Shown here piece after piece: positions 62,201 through 63,704 of a stretch of DNA of 64,000 bases. Each line of letters starts with the position of its first letter. Position 1 is the first letter of the stretch. This stretch comes from Cololabis saira (Eukaryota > Chordata > Actinopteri > Beloniformes > Belonidae). The notes below the pieces were generated by a model. It saw nothing but the letters and a program-made list of their open reading frames with translations, was not told the DNA's origin and did not search any database. The stretch covers positions 48,460,915 to 48,524,914 of the forward strand of contig NC_084591.1 in assembly GCF_033807715.1 (NCBI RefSeq), given 5' to 3'. The position numbers were made by a program, and so were the translations under genes.

Positions 62201-63691
62201 GCAGGGGCTCCCGGGGAAAGAGCACTGGATCTGCAGCGGGGATGCGGCGATCGGACCCCGCAAACCCACGGCAGGTGCTTCCTCGGTTCCCGACATGCAA
62301 AACACACGCGCTGCAGAACACACACACACAAGTGTGCTTATTTAAATAGAGCGGAGCAAAACTTAGTTTGATTGTATTTTATTTCACTTTACACATCAAG
62401 CAAATCCTTAAAAGTTTTCATCATCTGTTTCGCATTAAACAGCTCAGTGGAGTCTCATTCACGTCGCAACTCACGGGGGCTTCACCCGCCCCCTTCTCCC
62501 TTTACCGTTCTCATGGTGGCCGGCCTTACATTACCGTAATTCAGGTAATAGACACGGCGCACCGTTTCAAAAGGCGCCCGGCACATTTAAAAAAAAAAAA
62601 AAAAAAAAAAATGTGCGCCTTATGGTCGCGAAAATACGGTACACATAGTTGGATATTTCTATATATTTGTACACACATGCCCATATAAATATACTTATTC
62701 ACACCATACTATCTCTGTATTAACTCCATCTGCTCTATATATATATATATATATATATATAATCATAATCTACACACACACACATACAGGACTGTATTGT
62801 GATTTTCTGTAATGCAATTACAAAAACAAAAATGTCATACATTCTGGATTCATTACAATCAACTGAAATATTGCAAGCCTTTTATTATTTTAATATTGCT
62901 GATTATGGTTTACAGCTTAAGAAAACTCAAATATTCTATCTCAAAAAATTTGAATATTCTGGGAATATTAATCTTAAACTGTAAGCCATAATCAGCAATA
63001 TTAAAATAATAAAAGGCTTGCAATATTTCAGTTGATTTGTAATGAATCCAGAATGTATGACATTTTTGTTTTTTTAATTGCATTACAGAAAATAAAGAAC
63101 TTTATCACAATATTCTAATTTTCTGAGACAGTCCTGTATACATATACACATACATAGCTGCCCATTTCTGTTCATAAATATAAACCAATCTACTCTAGTG
63201 TGGTTTAAACGAGTGCTCTAACACAACACATGTATTTGGAGTGTATTAGATGAATCATGTGTTAAATCCCCCCCCGTAGGTGGACATGCTGAGTGAGATC
63301 AACATCGCTCCCCGGATCCTCACCAACTTCACCGGGGTGATGCCGTCTCAGTTCAAGAAGGATCTGGACTCGTACCTGAAGACGCGCTCCCCCGTCACCT
63401 TCCTGTCTGAGCTGCGCAGCAACCTGCAGGTAGGACCAGTCCGTCTACCCCAGCACTCGGGTGCAAGGAAAACCAAGCCTGATGATTGTGTCTGAATGTT
63501 TGTCCTGCAGGTGTCAAATGAACCAGGAAACCGCTACAACATCCAGCTGATCAACGCTCTAGTTCTGTACGTGGGCACGCAGGCCATCGCTCACATCCAC
63601 AACAAGGGCAGCACCCCCTCCATGAGCACCATCACCCACTCCGCACACATGGACATCTTCCAGAACCTGGCCGTGGACCTGGACACCGAGG
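18376..63691 (+). CDS. cnot1: CNOT1, CCR4-NOT complex scaffold subunit (45 coding exons; C-terminus outside window)
   Basis: CNOT1 is the large cytoplasmic/nuclear scaffold of the CCR4-NOT complex, which shortens mRNA poly(A) tails and represses translation. Exons 2-46 join in frame to 6781 nt (2260 codons plus one base). The product matches vertebrate CNOT1 almost residue for residue from [12 protein letters not shown] to [10 protein letters not shown]. Seen in order: HEAT-rich N-terminal region (about residues 1-700, CNOT10/CNOT11 docking in the human protein), TTP-binding HEAT segment (about 820-1000), Gln/Pro/Thr-rich linker (about 1000-1065), MIF4G domain (about 1080-1310, CNOT7/8 and DDX6 docking), second Thr-rich linker, DUF3819/CNOT9-binding region (about 1345-1580), connector, and NOT1 homology domain (from about 1830, CNOT2/CNOT3 docking). 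The start ATG at 18376 opens the conserved N-terminus. The human protein has 2376 residues, so about 116 are missing at the right edge. No stop or frameshift was seen in the exons. Domain roles come from family knowledge; exon structure is read from the sequence. Confidence 0.97.
19170..19777. mobile_element. PIF/Harbinger-like miniature element nested in copy 2
   Basis: Starts TGCCCCTTTTGCACTAG, ends GGTGCAAAAGTGCCA, flanked by CTA (19167-19169 and 19778-19780). The related copy 54145-55738 lacks it, giving an empty site. Confidence 0.75.
20113..20222. mobile_element. CGTAGG-family miniature element in copy 2
   Basis: Near-perfect palindrome: GATTTATGGTTCCGCGTTAC and its inverse at the other end, with the core GTAGGTTACGTAACCTAC. 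Confidence 0.75.
20995..21195. repeat. intron 2 copy of the segment at 16125-16345
   Basis: Same orientation and order of blocks as 16125-16345, with small insertions and deletions, so the two copies bracket exon 2. Origin unknown. Confidence 0.7.
21196..22732 (+). other. rest of cnot1 intron 2
   Basis: AT-rich, with homopolymer runs and a short (TA)n tract at about 22034. No gene, RNA or clear transposon end was recognised. Confidence 0.6.
22733..22840 (+). CDS. cnot1: cnot1 exon 3, residues 35-70
   Basis: Acceptor CTCCAG|ATTGTG and donor CACCAG|GTAGTT. Encodes [20 protein letters not shown] and on to DFHQ, the N-terminal HEAT region. Intron phase 0 on both sides. Confidence 0.95.
23213..23311 (+). 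CDS. cnot1: cnot1 exon 4, residues 71-103
   Basis: Acceptor TTTAAG|ACACAG and donor CAGAAG|GTAAGG. Encodes [20 protein letters not shown] through HYQK. The AAG acceptor is less common than CAG or TAG but fits the conserved protein. Confidence 0.95.
23312..24432 (+). other. cnot1 intron 4
   Basis: Mostly unrecognised sequence. Positions about 23955-24085 hold one end of the TGGCCCTTTT/GTGCCA Harbinger-like family (GTGGAAAAGTGCCATAAG at its end). Nothing else identified. Confidence 0.6.
23955..24085. mobile_element. Harbinger-like miniature element, fragment
   Basis: Shares ATCGAGTATGTCACAGCAGC, CACTTCTCCCCTGGCTGTGG and the terminal GGTGGAAAAGTGCCATAA with 19170-19777 and 26750-27363. The other end is missing. 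Confidence 0.65.
24433..24501 (+). CDS. cnot1: cnot1 exon 5, residues 104-126
   Basis: Acceptor TTTCAG|AGTTTAAAG and donor CAAGAA|GTAAGT. Encodes [20 protein letters not shown] and VQE. Only 87 bp separate it from exon 6. Confidence 0.95.
24589..24643 (+). CDS. cnot1: cnot1 exon 6, residues 127-145
   Basis: Acceptor TTCTTAG|GTAATA and donor GGTTTTG|GTAAGT. Encodes [18 protein letters not shown]; the last base starts the Ala codon completed in exon 7. Confidence 0.95.
25126..25248 (+). repeat. 40-bp tandem repeat, about three copies
   Basis: Unit begins GATAAGTTGAAATACAGGG and continues AAAAGACAAGTACAATGATTT. Copies are almost identical. Lies in intron 6. Confidence 0.92.
25997..26355. mobile_element. 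Tc1/mariner-like miniature element (intron 6)
   Basis: Starts CAGGACTGTCTCAGAAAA, ends TTTTCTGAGACAGTCCTG. Ends 68 bp before exon 7. Confidence 0.85.
26424..26627 (+). CDS. cnot1: cnot1 exon 7, residues 145-212
   Basis: Acceptor TTTCAG|CGGCGC and donor TGCCGAG|GTATGA. Encodes [20 protein letters not shown] through DAFLKTLCR, with two LxxLL-like stretches. Cys replaces the first Arg of the human LRRD sequence. The next intron is almost wholly transposon. Confidence 0.95.
26698..28033. mobile_element. inverted-repeat element filling cnot1 intron 7
   Basis: Ends AAGGCTGCTTTCACACCTGT and ACAGGTGTGAAAGCACCTT are inverted repeats. Inside are the nested Harbinger-like element 26750-27363 and a GC-rich segment (27560-27760) related to 41640-41830. 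Superfamily not assigned. Confidence 0.7.
26750..27363. mobile_element. PIF/Harbinger-like miniature element nested in intron 7 element
   Basis: Starts TGGCCCTTTTCCACTAGC, ends GCTAGTGGAAAAGCGCCA, flanked by TAA (26747-26749 and 27364-27366). Confidence 0.8.
28109..28277 (+). CDS. cnot1: cnot1 exon 8, residues 213-269
   Basis: Acceptor TGTTTCAG|ATTTCC and donor GTGCCAG|GTAAAT. Encodes [20 protein letters not shown] through EVGYGFCA. The upstream intron ends only about 75 bp after the end of a transposon. Confidence 0.95.
28536..28662 (+). CDS. cnot1: cnot1 exon 9, residues 269-311
   Basis: Acceptor GTGTCCAG|TCTGGA and donor CTCCAG|GTACGG. Encodes [20 protein letters not shown] through LTDGIPLQ. 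A long-inverted-repeat element starts 18 bp after its end (28681). Confidence 0.95.
28681..29574. mobile_element. long-inverted-repeat (foldback) element in intron 9
   Basis: Arms of about 180 bp: TTAGTCCGTG at 28681 pairs with CACGGACTAA ending 29574, and GATCCATGTCTGTAGATGAT pairs with its complement near 29495-29515. The loop carries a direct duplication of CACAGGACCATAAGGATTCA (29100 and 29357). No ORF. Begins 18 bp after the exon 9 end. Confidence 0.85.
29926..30036 (+). CDS. cnot1: cnot1 exon 10, residues 312-348
   Basis: Acceptor CCTGTAG|TCCATC and donor GAAGTG|GTAAGT. Encodes [20 protein letters not shown] through LIDIVKEV. Confidence 0.95.
30327..30497 (+). CDS. cnot1: cnot1 exon 11, residues 349-405
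   Basis: Acceptor TATTAG|AATCCC and donor GGACAG|GTAACT. Encodes [20 protein letters not shown] through [11 protein letters not shown] 2.3-kb transposon starts about 80 bp into the following intron. Confidence 0.95.
30901..31190 (+). repeat. 29-bp minisatellite, 10 copies
   Basis: Unit GAGTTTAACGGTTTCAGTG then TGGACAGAGA. Copies are identical except for one base (AAGGG for AACGG near 31141). Sits inside the intron 11 element. Confidence 0.96.
31264..31350. mobile_element. CGTAGG-family miniature element
   Basis: Starts AGCCTGAATTATGGTTCTGC, ends GAACCATAAATCAGCCT, preceded by TAA and followed by TTA. Confidence 0.7.
31945..32612. mobile_element. Harbinger-like element nested in the intron 11 element
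   Basis: Starts GGCCCCGTTTACACGG, ends ACGTGTAAACGTGGCC, flanked by TTA (31942-31944 and 32613-32615). Contains 32308-32442. Confidence 0.7.
32308..32442. mobile_element. CGTAGG-family miniature element, third nesting level
   Basis: Starts AGCCTGAATTATGGTCCCGC, ends GAACCATAAATCAGCCT, with TAA on both sides. Core TACGGCGTAGGGTACGCGGC is palindromic. Confidence 0.78.
32911..33038 (+). CDS. cnot1: cnot1 exon 12, residues 406-448
   Basis: Acceptor TTTTTCAG|CTGTCA and donor CCACATG|GTACGA. Encodes [20 protein letters not shown] through DDNREIAT. Only about 24 bp of unique intron lie between the end of the upstream transposon (about 32886) and this exon. Confidence 0.95.
33137..33613. mobile_element. 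hAT-like element (intron 12)
   Basis: Starts CAGGAGTCTGCAACCC, ends GGGTTGCCGACCCCCCCG, flanked by the perfect 8-bp TACTAGAG (33129-33136 and 33614-33621). Interior holds degenerate repeats of GTCGAAATGTCGAGAAAAAA. Related to 41096-41396. Confidence 0.85.
33716..33956 (+). CDS. cnot1: cnot1 exon 13, residues 448-528
   Basis: Acceptor TTGACAG|GAAAAG and donor GGACAG|GTTAGT. Encodes [20 protein letters not shown] through [11 protein letters not shown], typical HEAT helices. Confidence 0.96.
33983..34887. mobile_element. hAT/Charlie-like element (intron 13)
   Basis: Starts CAGGGGTGTCAAACTCATTT, ends CATTTGACACCCCTG. Flanks TTTTATGG and CCCTATGG are an imperfect 8-bp duplication. No transposase frame. 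Confidence 0.8.
34967..35086 (+). CDS. cnot1: cnot1 exon 14, residues 529-568
   Basis: Acceptor CCACCAG|GGACAG after a C-rich polypyrimidine tract, and donor CTGAAG|GTTTGT. Encodes [20 protein letters not shown] through VAQDLK. An hAT element ends 79 bp upstream. Confidence 0.95.
35364..35486 (+). CDS. cnot1: cnot1 exon 15, residues 569-609
   Basis: Acceptor CTGCCAG|TCTTTA and donor CACGGG|GTAAGT. Encodes [20 protein letters not shown] through DKIREHG. Confidence 0.95.
35609..35760 (+). CDS. cnot1: cnot1 exon 16, residues 610-660
   Basis: Acceptor TGTGCCAG|GAACCG and donor GTGCTGG|GTGAGA. Encodes [20 protein letters not shown] through LACLQSCAG. An hAT element with an expanded microsatellite core starts 38 bp after its end. 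Confidence 0.95.
35799..36501. mobile_element. hAT-like element with expanded microsatellite core (intron 16)
   Basis: Starts TAGGGATGGGCGATATTTTA, ends ACCGCCCATCCCTA, flanked by the perfect 8-bp CTCTCCTG (35791-35798 and 36502-36509). The core (35826-36390) is (GAAA)n interspersed with many ATATATGAGTCTGAAA units. The short relative at 43314-43563 has one such unit. Confidence 0.88.
36695..36845 (+). CDS. cnot1: cnot1 exon 17, residues 660-710
   Basis: Acceptor CACATTAG|GAGTGT and donor GTGCAG|GTATTT. Encodes [20 protein letters not shown] through SLDAISPVQ, the end of the N-terminal HEAT block. Confidence 0.95.
36965..37595. repeat. palindromic repeat in intron 17
   Basis: Arms at about 36975-37075 and 37485-37590 are inverted copies (TACAAGCATGAAATTTGGTA against TACCAAATCTCATGCTTGTA), with an inner pair around GGCAGCCATGG. 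Termini and family not recognised. Confidence 0.7.
37698..37899 (+). CDS. cnot1: cnot1 exon 18, residues 711-778
   Basis: Acceptor TCTCCAG|ATGGAT and donor TCCCTG|GTATGG. Encodes a low-complexity Gly/Pro/Ser linker starting [20 protein letters not shown], with an Asn-Pro repeat (PNPNPNPST). This is the most divergent part of the protein against human. Confidence 0.93.
37900..38232 (+). other. cnot1 intron 18
   Basis: No repeat element or gene recognised; includes a T run near 38024-38042. Confidence 0.6.
38233..38358 (+). CDS. cnot1: cnot1 exon 19, residues 778-820 (tandem donor)
   Basis: Acceptor CTTCCAG|GTCCTC. Two in-frame donors are possible: CAGCAGA|GTAAGA at 38358/38359 and GGGATC|GTAGTG at 38379/38380, 21 nt apart. 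The first gives QQ-T-DLSQ across the junction; the second adds seven residues beginning SKIKAG. Human CNOT1 has a comparable SKMKPS segment here. The first donor fits the consensus better. Confidence 0.9.
38380..39060 (+). other. cnot1 intron 19, unique-looking
   Basis: One of the longer introns with no recognisable transposon. A short hairpin TACTGTACTGATCATACAGTA lies at about 38691. No RNA gene can be called from sequence alone. Confidence 0.55.
39061..39185 (+). CDS. cnot1: cnot1 exon 20, residues 820-861
   Basis: Acceptor TTCCCAG|CTGATC and donor GATGAA|GTGAGT. Encodes [20 protein letters not shown] through HPTMSVDE, the start of the TTP-binding HEAT segment. A TTAA-flanked repeat begins 34 bp after its end. 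Confidence 0.95.
39219..39678 (+). mobile_element. TTAA-flanked piggyBac-like miniature element with (CCTT)n core
   Basis: TTAA at both ends (39219-39222 and 39675-39678). Left terminus CCCTGGTACTGTCTTTGGGT and right terminus AGACAGCACCAGGG are inverted repeats. The interior is almost pure pyrimidine (CCTT)n, giving long artefactual Leu-Pro-Ser-Phe or Lys-Glu-Gly-Arg frames. Confidence 0.75.
39762..40048 (+). CDS. cnot1: cnot1 exon 21, residues 862-957
   Basis: Acceptor CATCCAG|GTGCTG after a C-run, and donor AGAACAG|GTACTG. Encodes [20 protein letters not shown] through ALDRFKN, nearly identical to human. Forms the core of the region bound by TTP/ZFP36. Confidence 0.96.
40131..40209 (+). 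CDS. cnot1: cnot1 exon 22, residues 957-983
   Basis: Acceptor TTTTTAG|ACTCAA and donor CAAGAG|GTAATT. Encodes [20 protein letters not shown] and FPHHLQE. An hAT miniature element inserts 50 bp after the exon. Confidence 0.95.
40259..40623. mobile_element. hAT-like miniature element (intron 22)
   Basis: Starts TAGTGATGCACCGAAA, ends CGGTGCATCACTA, flanked by the perfect 8-bp GTTTCTTA (40251-40258 and 40624-40631). Confidence 0.88.
40724..40966 (+). CDS. cnot1: cnot1 exon 23, residues 984-1064
   Basis: Acceptor TGTGCAG|TACATC and donor ATGCCT|GTAGGT. Encodes [20 protein letters not shown], then a Gln/Ala/Pro-rich and Thr-rich linker ending SFKKDMP. The linker separates the TTP-binding HEAT segment from the MIF4G domain. 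Confidence 0.95.
40985..42090. mobile_element. composite repeat in intron 23
   Basis: A TAGGGCTGGGGATTG-type left end (about 41001) and GCGATGCATCGATTTTTGGA (about 42066) suggest one outer element. It carries the hAT element 41096-41396 and a GC-rich segment (41640-41830) related to 27560-27760. The outer boundaries are uncertain. Confidence 0.45.
41096..41396. mobile_element. hAT-like element, nested
   Basis: Starts CAGGGGTCGGCAACC, ends AAGAGCTGACCCCTG, flanked by the perfect 8-bp AAATACAC (41088-41095 and 41397-41404). Same family as 33137-33613. Confidence 0.88.
42099..42474. mobile_element. pogo/Tigger-like miniature element
   Basis: Starts CAGTAATCCCTCACTATAAC, ends CGTAACCAGGTATTACTG, followed by TA. 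These ends resemble pogo-class elements; the left TA is masked by a C run. Confidence 0.65.
42553..42693 (+). CDS. cnot1: cnot1 exon 24, residues 1065-1111
   Basis: Acceptor TCCTGCAG|CCTTCC and donor CAAAAG|GTAAGG. Encodes [20 protein letters not shown] through LSQSNMTQK, the start of the MIF4G domain. A pogo/Tigger-like element ends 78 bp upstream. Confidence 0.96.
42781..42960 (+). CDS. cnot1: cnot1 exon 25, residues 1112-1171
   Basis: Acceptor CTTTTCAG|GTTGAG and donor ATCAAG|GTAAAA. Encodes [20 protein letters not shown] through LNETYRNIK, in the MIF4G domain that docks the CAF1 deadenylases. Confidence 0.96.
43152..43268 (+). CDS. cnot1: cnot1 exon 26, residues 1172-1210
   Basis: Acceptor TCTGCAG|GTTCTT and donor TACACA|GTAAGA. 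Encodes [20 protein letters not shown] through KPILYT (MIF4G). Confidence 0.95.
43314..43563. mobile_element. hAT-like element, short relative of 35799-36501 (intron 26)
   Basis: Starts TAGGAATGGGAGATATTTTA, ends ACCACCCAGCCCTA, flanked by the perfect 8-bp GTGCTTAT (43306-43313 and 43564-43571). Contains one AGATATGAGTCTGAAAGAAA unit. Confidence 0.88.
43617..43727 (+). CDS. cnot1: cnot1 exon 27, residues 1211-1247
   Basis: Acceptor TTCCCAG|GACTTG and donor AGCACG|GTGAGT. Encodes [20 protein letters not shown] through ESSLRST (MIF4G). An hAT element ends 53 bp upstream. Confidence 0.95.
43834..43911 (+). CDS. cnot1: cnot1 exon 28, residues 1248-1273
   Basis: Acceptor CTGCAG|GTTTTC and donor CTCAAG|GTAACA. 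Encodes [20 protein letters not shown] and QEHDLK, near the end of MIF4G. Confidence 0.95.
43912..44835 (+). other. cnot1 intron 28
   Basis: Includes a (TA)n(TG)n microsatellite at 44152-44235, a T run at 44288-44308 and an A-rich stretch to about 44480. A short inverted repeat GTGACTGCAGTCAC lies at about 44097. No gene or defined element recognised. Confidence 0.6.
44152..44235 (+). repeat. (TA)n followed by (TG)n microsatellite
   Basis: About 30 TA repeats and then about nine TG repeats. Confidence 0.95.
44836..45013 (+). CDS. cnot1: cnot1 exon 29, residues 1274-1333
   Basis: Acceptor GCTGTAG|TTGAAC and donor CTACAG|GTGTGT. Encodes [20 protein letters not shown], then a Lys/Glu-rich helix ([14 protein letters not shown]) and the start of the Thr-rich linker. 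Confidence 0.95.
45404..46270. mobile_element. Tc1/mariner-like miniature element, interrupted by an hAT-like insertion
   Basis: Starts CAGGACTGTCTCAGAAAA after TA, ends AATTTTCTGAGACCGTCCTG. Its arms are separated by foreign sequence from about 45549 (CAGTGGTTCCCAAACTTTTT, an hAT-type end) to about 46130. Confidence 0.8.
46271..46950 (+). other. end of cnot1 intron 29
   Basis: Unrecognised sequence with a short (ATT)n tract near 46512. No gene or element found. Confidence 0.6.
46951..47084 (+). CDS. cnot1: cnot1 exon 30, residues 1333-1377
   Basis: Acceptor CTTTTTCAG|CGCCCC and donor GTCAAC|GTAAGT. Encodes a Pro/Thr linker and then [20 protein letters not shown], which leads into the DUF3819 CNOT9-binding region. 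Confidence 0.95.
47202..47514. mobile_element. inverted-repeat miniature element (ATAAGCCGC family), intron 30
   Basis: Left TTTTCTGGACTATAAGCCGC and right GCGGCTTATAGTCCAGAAAA are inverted repeats. Related to 56136-56834. Confidence 0.75.
47615..47911 (+). CDS. cnot1: cnot1 exon 31, residues 1378-1476
   Basis: Acceptor CTCCCCAG|ATCCCG and donor CTCAGG|GTGAGA. Encodes [20 protein letters not shown] through SSFAAALR, the core of the CNOT9-binding helical bundle. A TTAA-flanked purine-rich repeat starts 37 bp after the exon. Confidence 0.96.
47948..48280 (+). mobile_element. TTAA-flanked piggyBac-like element with purine core
   Basis: TTAA at 47948 and 48277; termini CCCTGGGGCTGTCT and AGACAGCACAAGGG. 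Interior is almost pure A/G (AGGAAGGAAGG type). Confidence 0.72.
48352..48492 (+). CDS. cnot1: cnot1 exon 32, residues 1477-1523
   Basis: Acceptor CCCTCAG|GCTCCA and donor GCCACG|GTGAGG. Encodes [20 protein letters not shown] through MDKRLAT (CNOT9-binding region). Confidence 0.95.
48702..49623. mobile_element. TAGGGCTG-type (hAT-like) element, intron 32
   Basis: Starts TAGGGCTGAACGATTAATTG, ends AAATCGTTCAGCCCTA, flanked by the perfect 8-bp ATGTCTAC (48694-48701 and 49624-49631). Contains a small CGTAGG-family copy at 49024-49089. Confidence 0.85.
49024..49089. mobile_element. CGTAGG-family miniature element (short)
   Basis: Starts AGCCTGAATTATGGTTCC, ends GGAACCATAAATCGGCCT, followed by TAA. 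Only about 66 bp long. Confidence 0.65.
49918..50022 (+). CDS. cnot1: cnot1 exon 33, residues 1524-1558
   Basis: Acceptor GACTGTAG|GAGTTT and donor CTGAAG|GTAAGA. Encodes [20 protein letters not shown] through EQIRLK. Confidence 0.95.
50163..50282 (+). CDS. cnot1: cnot1 exon 34, residues 1559-1598
   Basis: Acceptor TTCTGCAG|GTGGGA and donor ATGAAG|GTGCAT. Encodes [20 protein letters not shown] through FMAQPMK. Confidence 0.95.
50462..50656 (+). CDS. cnot1: cnot1 exon 35, residues 1599-1663
   Basis: Acceptor TTTCTCAG|CAACAG and donor CAGAAG|GTAGGG. Encodes [20 protein letters not shown] through AALGLLQK. Human has one Gln at the junction (MKQAW), while this acceptor gives two. A second AG six bases downstream (50466-50467) would remove both. 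Confidence 0.93.
50725..51465. mobile_element. probable TAGGGCTG-type element, intron 35
   Basis: The left side (ATATATCGATATATCTCC near 50741) and right side (GGATATATCTCCCAGCCCTA ending about 51463) are partly inverted. It contains a degraded CGTAGG-family copy at 51300-51364. Ends are not well defined. Confidence 0.45.
51552..51694 (+). CDS. cnot1: cnot1 exon 36, residues 1664-1711
   Basis: Acceptor TGTCCAG|GCGGTG and donor ACCAG|GTGAGG. Encodes [20 protein letters not shown] through CNKQIT in the connector domain. Confidence 0.95.
51777..52176 (+). mobile_element. TTAA-flanked piggyBac-like element with pyrimidine core
   Basis: TTAA at 51777 and 52173; termini CCCTTGTGTTGTCCTCGGGT and CCCGAAGACAGAACAAGGG are inverted repeats, the left followed by CAAAATGACCC. 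Core is C/T only for long stretches. Confidence 0.78.
52252..52360 (+). CDS. cnot1: cnot1 exon 37, residues 1711-1747
   Basis: Acceptor CCTGCAG|GTGTCT and donor GGCACAG|GTAGAT. Encodes [20 protein letters not shown] through YDLHLAQ. A TTAA-flanked repeat ends 75 bp upstream. Confidence 0.95.
52569..52738 (+). CDS. cnot1: cnot1 exon 38, residues 1748-1804
   Basis: Acceptor CTTTCCAG|TCAATG and donor CAGAGGG|GTAAAG. Encodes [20 protein letters not shown] through RANAPEG. The following 3.1-kb intron is mostly a LINE fragment plus hAT-like and Harbinger-like elements. Confidence 0.95.
52755..53405 (-). mobile_element. LINE 3' fragment with reverse-transcriptase C-terminal remnant
   Basis: Minus-strand reading at 53363-52893 contains [34 protein letters not shown] and [13 protein letters not shown], a pattern common at the C-terminus of fish LINE polymerases. 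It is followed by a 3' UTR with GGGACCCCCTTGAAAATGGG (about 52815-52800). The 5' part is missing. Confidence 0.65.
53416..54000. mobile_element. partial hAT-like element, intron 38
   Basis: Left end TAGGGGTGTAACGGTACACA followed by CACGGTTCGGTACG, a known style of fish hAT end. The right terminus was not found; the limit given is approximate. Confidence 0.45.
54145..55738. mobile_element. PIF/Harbinger-like composite, copy 3 (intron 38)
   Basis: Starts GGCCCAATCCCAATAC after TTA, ends GGGGATTGGACTGGGCC before TGA. A CGTAGG-family element forms its core (from about 54472) and is itself interrupted by 54582-55279. Confidence 0.75.
54582..55279. mobile_element. TAGGGCTG-type (hAT-like) element, third nesting level
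   Basis: Starts TAGGGCTGTTCGATTTTGCC, ends TTAATCGAACAGCCCTA, flanked by the perfect 8-bp CGCTGAAC (54574-54581 and 55280-55287). It splits the CGTAGG-family element. Confidence 0.88.
55859..56090 (+). CDS. cnot1: cnot1 exon 39, residues 1804-1881
   Basis: Acceptor TCCTCCAG|GCTTCC and donor GGACAG|GTTAAC. Encodes [20 protein letters not shown] through [10 protein letters not shown], the entry to the NOT1 homology domain. Confidence 0.96.
56136..56834. mobile_element. ATAAGCCGC-family inverted-repeat element, intron 39
   Basis: Left TACGGTATTTTCTGGACTAT and right ATAGTCCAGAAAATACGGTA are perfect inverted repeats. It is interrupted by the TTAA element 56395-56682. Confidence 0.8.
56395..56682 (+). 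mobile_element. TTAA-flanked piggyBac-like element with purine core, nested
   Basis: TTAA at 56395 and 56679; termini CCCTTGTGCTGTCTTTGGGT and CCCAAAGACAGTACAAGGG. Purine-rich interior with a GAGAGAGCATGGCAGGAGGA segment shared with the fragment at 12348-12425. Confidence 0.8.
56890..57138 (+). CDS. cnot1: cnot1 exon 40, residues 1882-1964
   Basis: Acceptor CATTCAG|ATGCAT and donor AACAAG|GTACAC. Encodes [20 protein letters not shown] through TKINLLNK in the NOT1 homology domain. A nested transposon ends about 55 bp upstream. Confidence 0.96.
57223..58067. mobile_element. TAGGGCTG-type (hAT-like) element, intron 40
   Basis: Starts TAGGGCTGCAACTAACC, ends GAATCGTTGCAGCCCTA; flanks CTTAATTC and GTTAATTC match at 7 of 8 positions. 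Confidence 0.8.
58174..58800. mobile_element. inverted-repeat element (GTTTACATGG family), intron 40
   Basis: Left GACTGCGTTTACATGGGAAG and right CCATGTAAAC motifs with TTAATTC/GAATTAA stretches suggest a palindromic miniature element. Ends are approximate. Confidence 0.55.
58838..59001 (+). CDS. cnot1: cnot1 exon 41, residues 1965-2019
   Basis: Acceptor CCCTCCAG|GTGCTG and donor CCTTCTG|GTAAGA. Encodes [20 protein letters not shown] through NFQTLTAF. Confidence 0.95.
59194..59311 (+). CDS. cnot1: cnot1 exon 42, residues 2019-2058
   Basis: Acceptor TCTGCAG|CAACAC and donor CAGAAG|GTACTC. Encodes [20 protein letters not shown] through LAHTPQQK. Confidence 0.95.
59451..59552 (+). CDS. cnot1: cnot1 exon 43, residues 2059-2092
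   Basis: Acceptor TTTTGCAG|GGTTGG and donor TACAAG|GTGTGT. Encodes [20 protein letters not shown] through MQILYK. A TAGGGCTG-type element starts only 13 bp into the next intron. Confidence 0.95.
59566..60395. mobile_element. TAGGGCTG-type element, intron 43
   Basis: Starts TAGGGCTGAAACGATTCCTC, ends ATAGCTGCAGCCCTTA. The duplication is not clear. Starts 13 bp after the exon 43 end and ends 80 bp before exon 44. Confidence 0.65.
60475..60648 (+). CDS. cnot1: cnot1 exon 44, residues 2093-2150
   Basis: Acceptor GTTAAG|GGGACT and donor CTGAAG|GTGAAC. Encodes [20 protein letters not shown] through FTPNLK, part of the CNOT2/CNOT3-binding surface in the human complex. Confidence 0.95.
60740..60940 (+). 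mobile_element. LINE/SINE 3' tail
   Basis: TAATGCACTTTGAGATTACA, then GAAAAGTGCTATACAAATAA and (ATT)n, is the common 3' tail shared by fish LINEs and their SINEs. The 5' boundary is not clear. Confidence 0.55.
61048..62641. mobile_element. large inverted-repeat element (GCGCAC family), intron 44
   Basis: Left TACCGTATTTTCGCGACCAT and right ATGGTCGCGAAAATACGGTA are perfect inverted repeats. The interior is GC-rich (61440-61690), with a run of about 17 C near 61596 and repeated CCGGGTCCCG and CACACGCGCTG motifs. No transposase frame found. Confidence 0.8.
62735..62761 (+). repeat. (TA)n microsatellite
   Basis: About 13 TA repeats. Confidence 0.9.
62787..63136. mobile_element. Tc1/mariner-like miniature element (intron 44)
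   Basis: Starts CAGGACTGTATTGTGATTTT (the first arm lacks about 25 bp relative to relatives), ends TTTTCTGAGACAGTCCTG, TA on both sides. Confidence 0.83.
63280..63429 (+). CDS. cnot1: cnot1 exon 45, residues 2151-2200
   Basis: Acceptor CCCGTAG|GTGGAC and donor CTGCAG|GTAGGA. Encodes [20 protein letters not shown] through SELRSNLQ. Confidence 0.95.
63511..63691 (+). CDS. cnot1: cnot1 exon 46, residues 2201-2261 (last in window)
   Basis: Acceptor TCCTGCAG|GTGTCA and donor CCGAGG|GTGAGT. Encodes [20 protein letters not shown] through LAVDLDTE; its last base begins the Gly codon finished in the next exon. The intron that follows begins with a 12-bp tandem array that reaches the window edge. Confidence 0.95.
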
Positions 63692-63704
63692 GTGAGTGGG
63701 ACAG

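Noticed and set aside
61389..62371. Open frames in the GC-rich segment of intron 44
   Set aside because: Frames on both strands reflect low stop-codon density in GC-rich, C-run DNA inside an inverted-repeat element.
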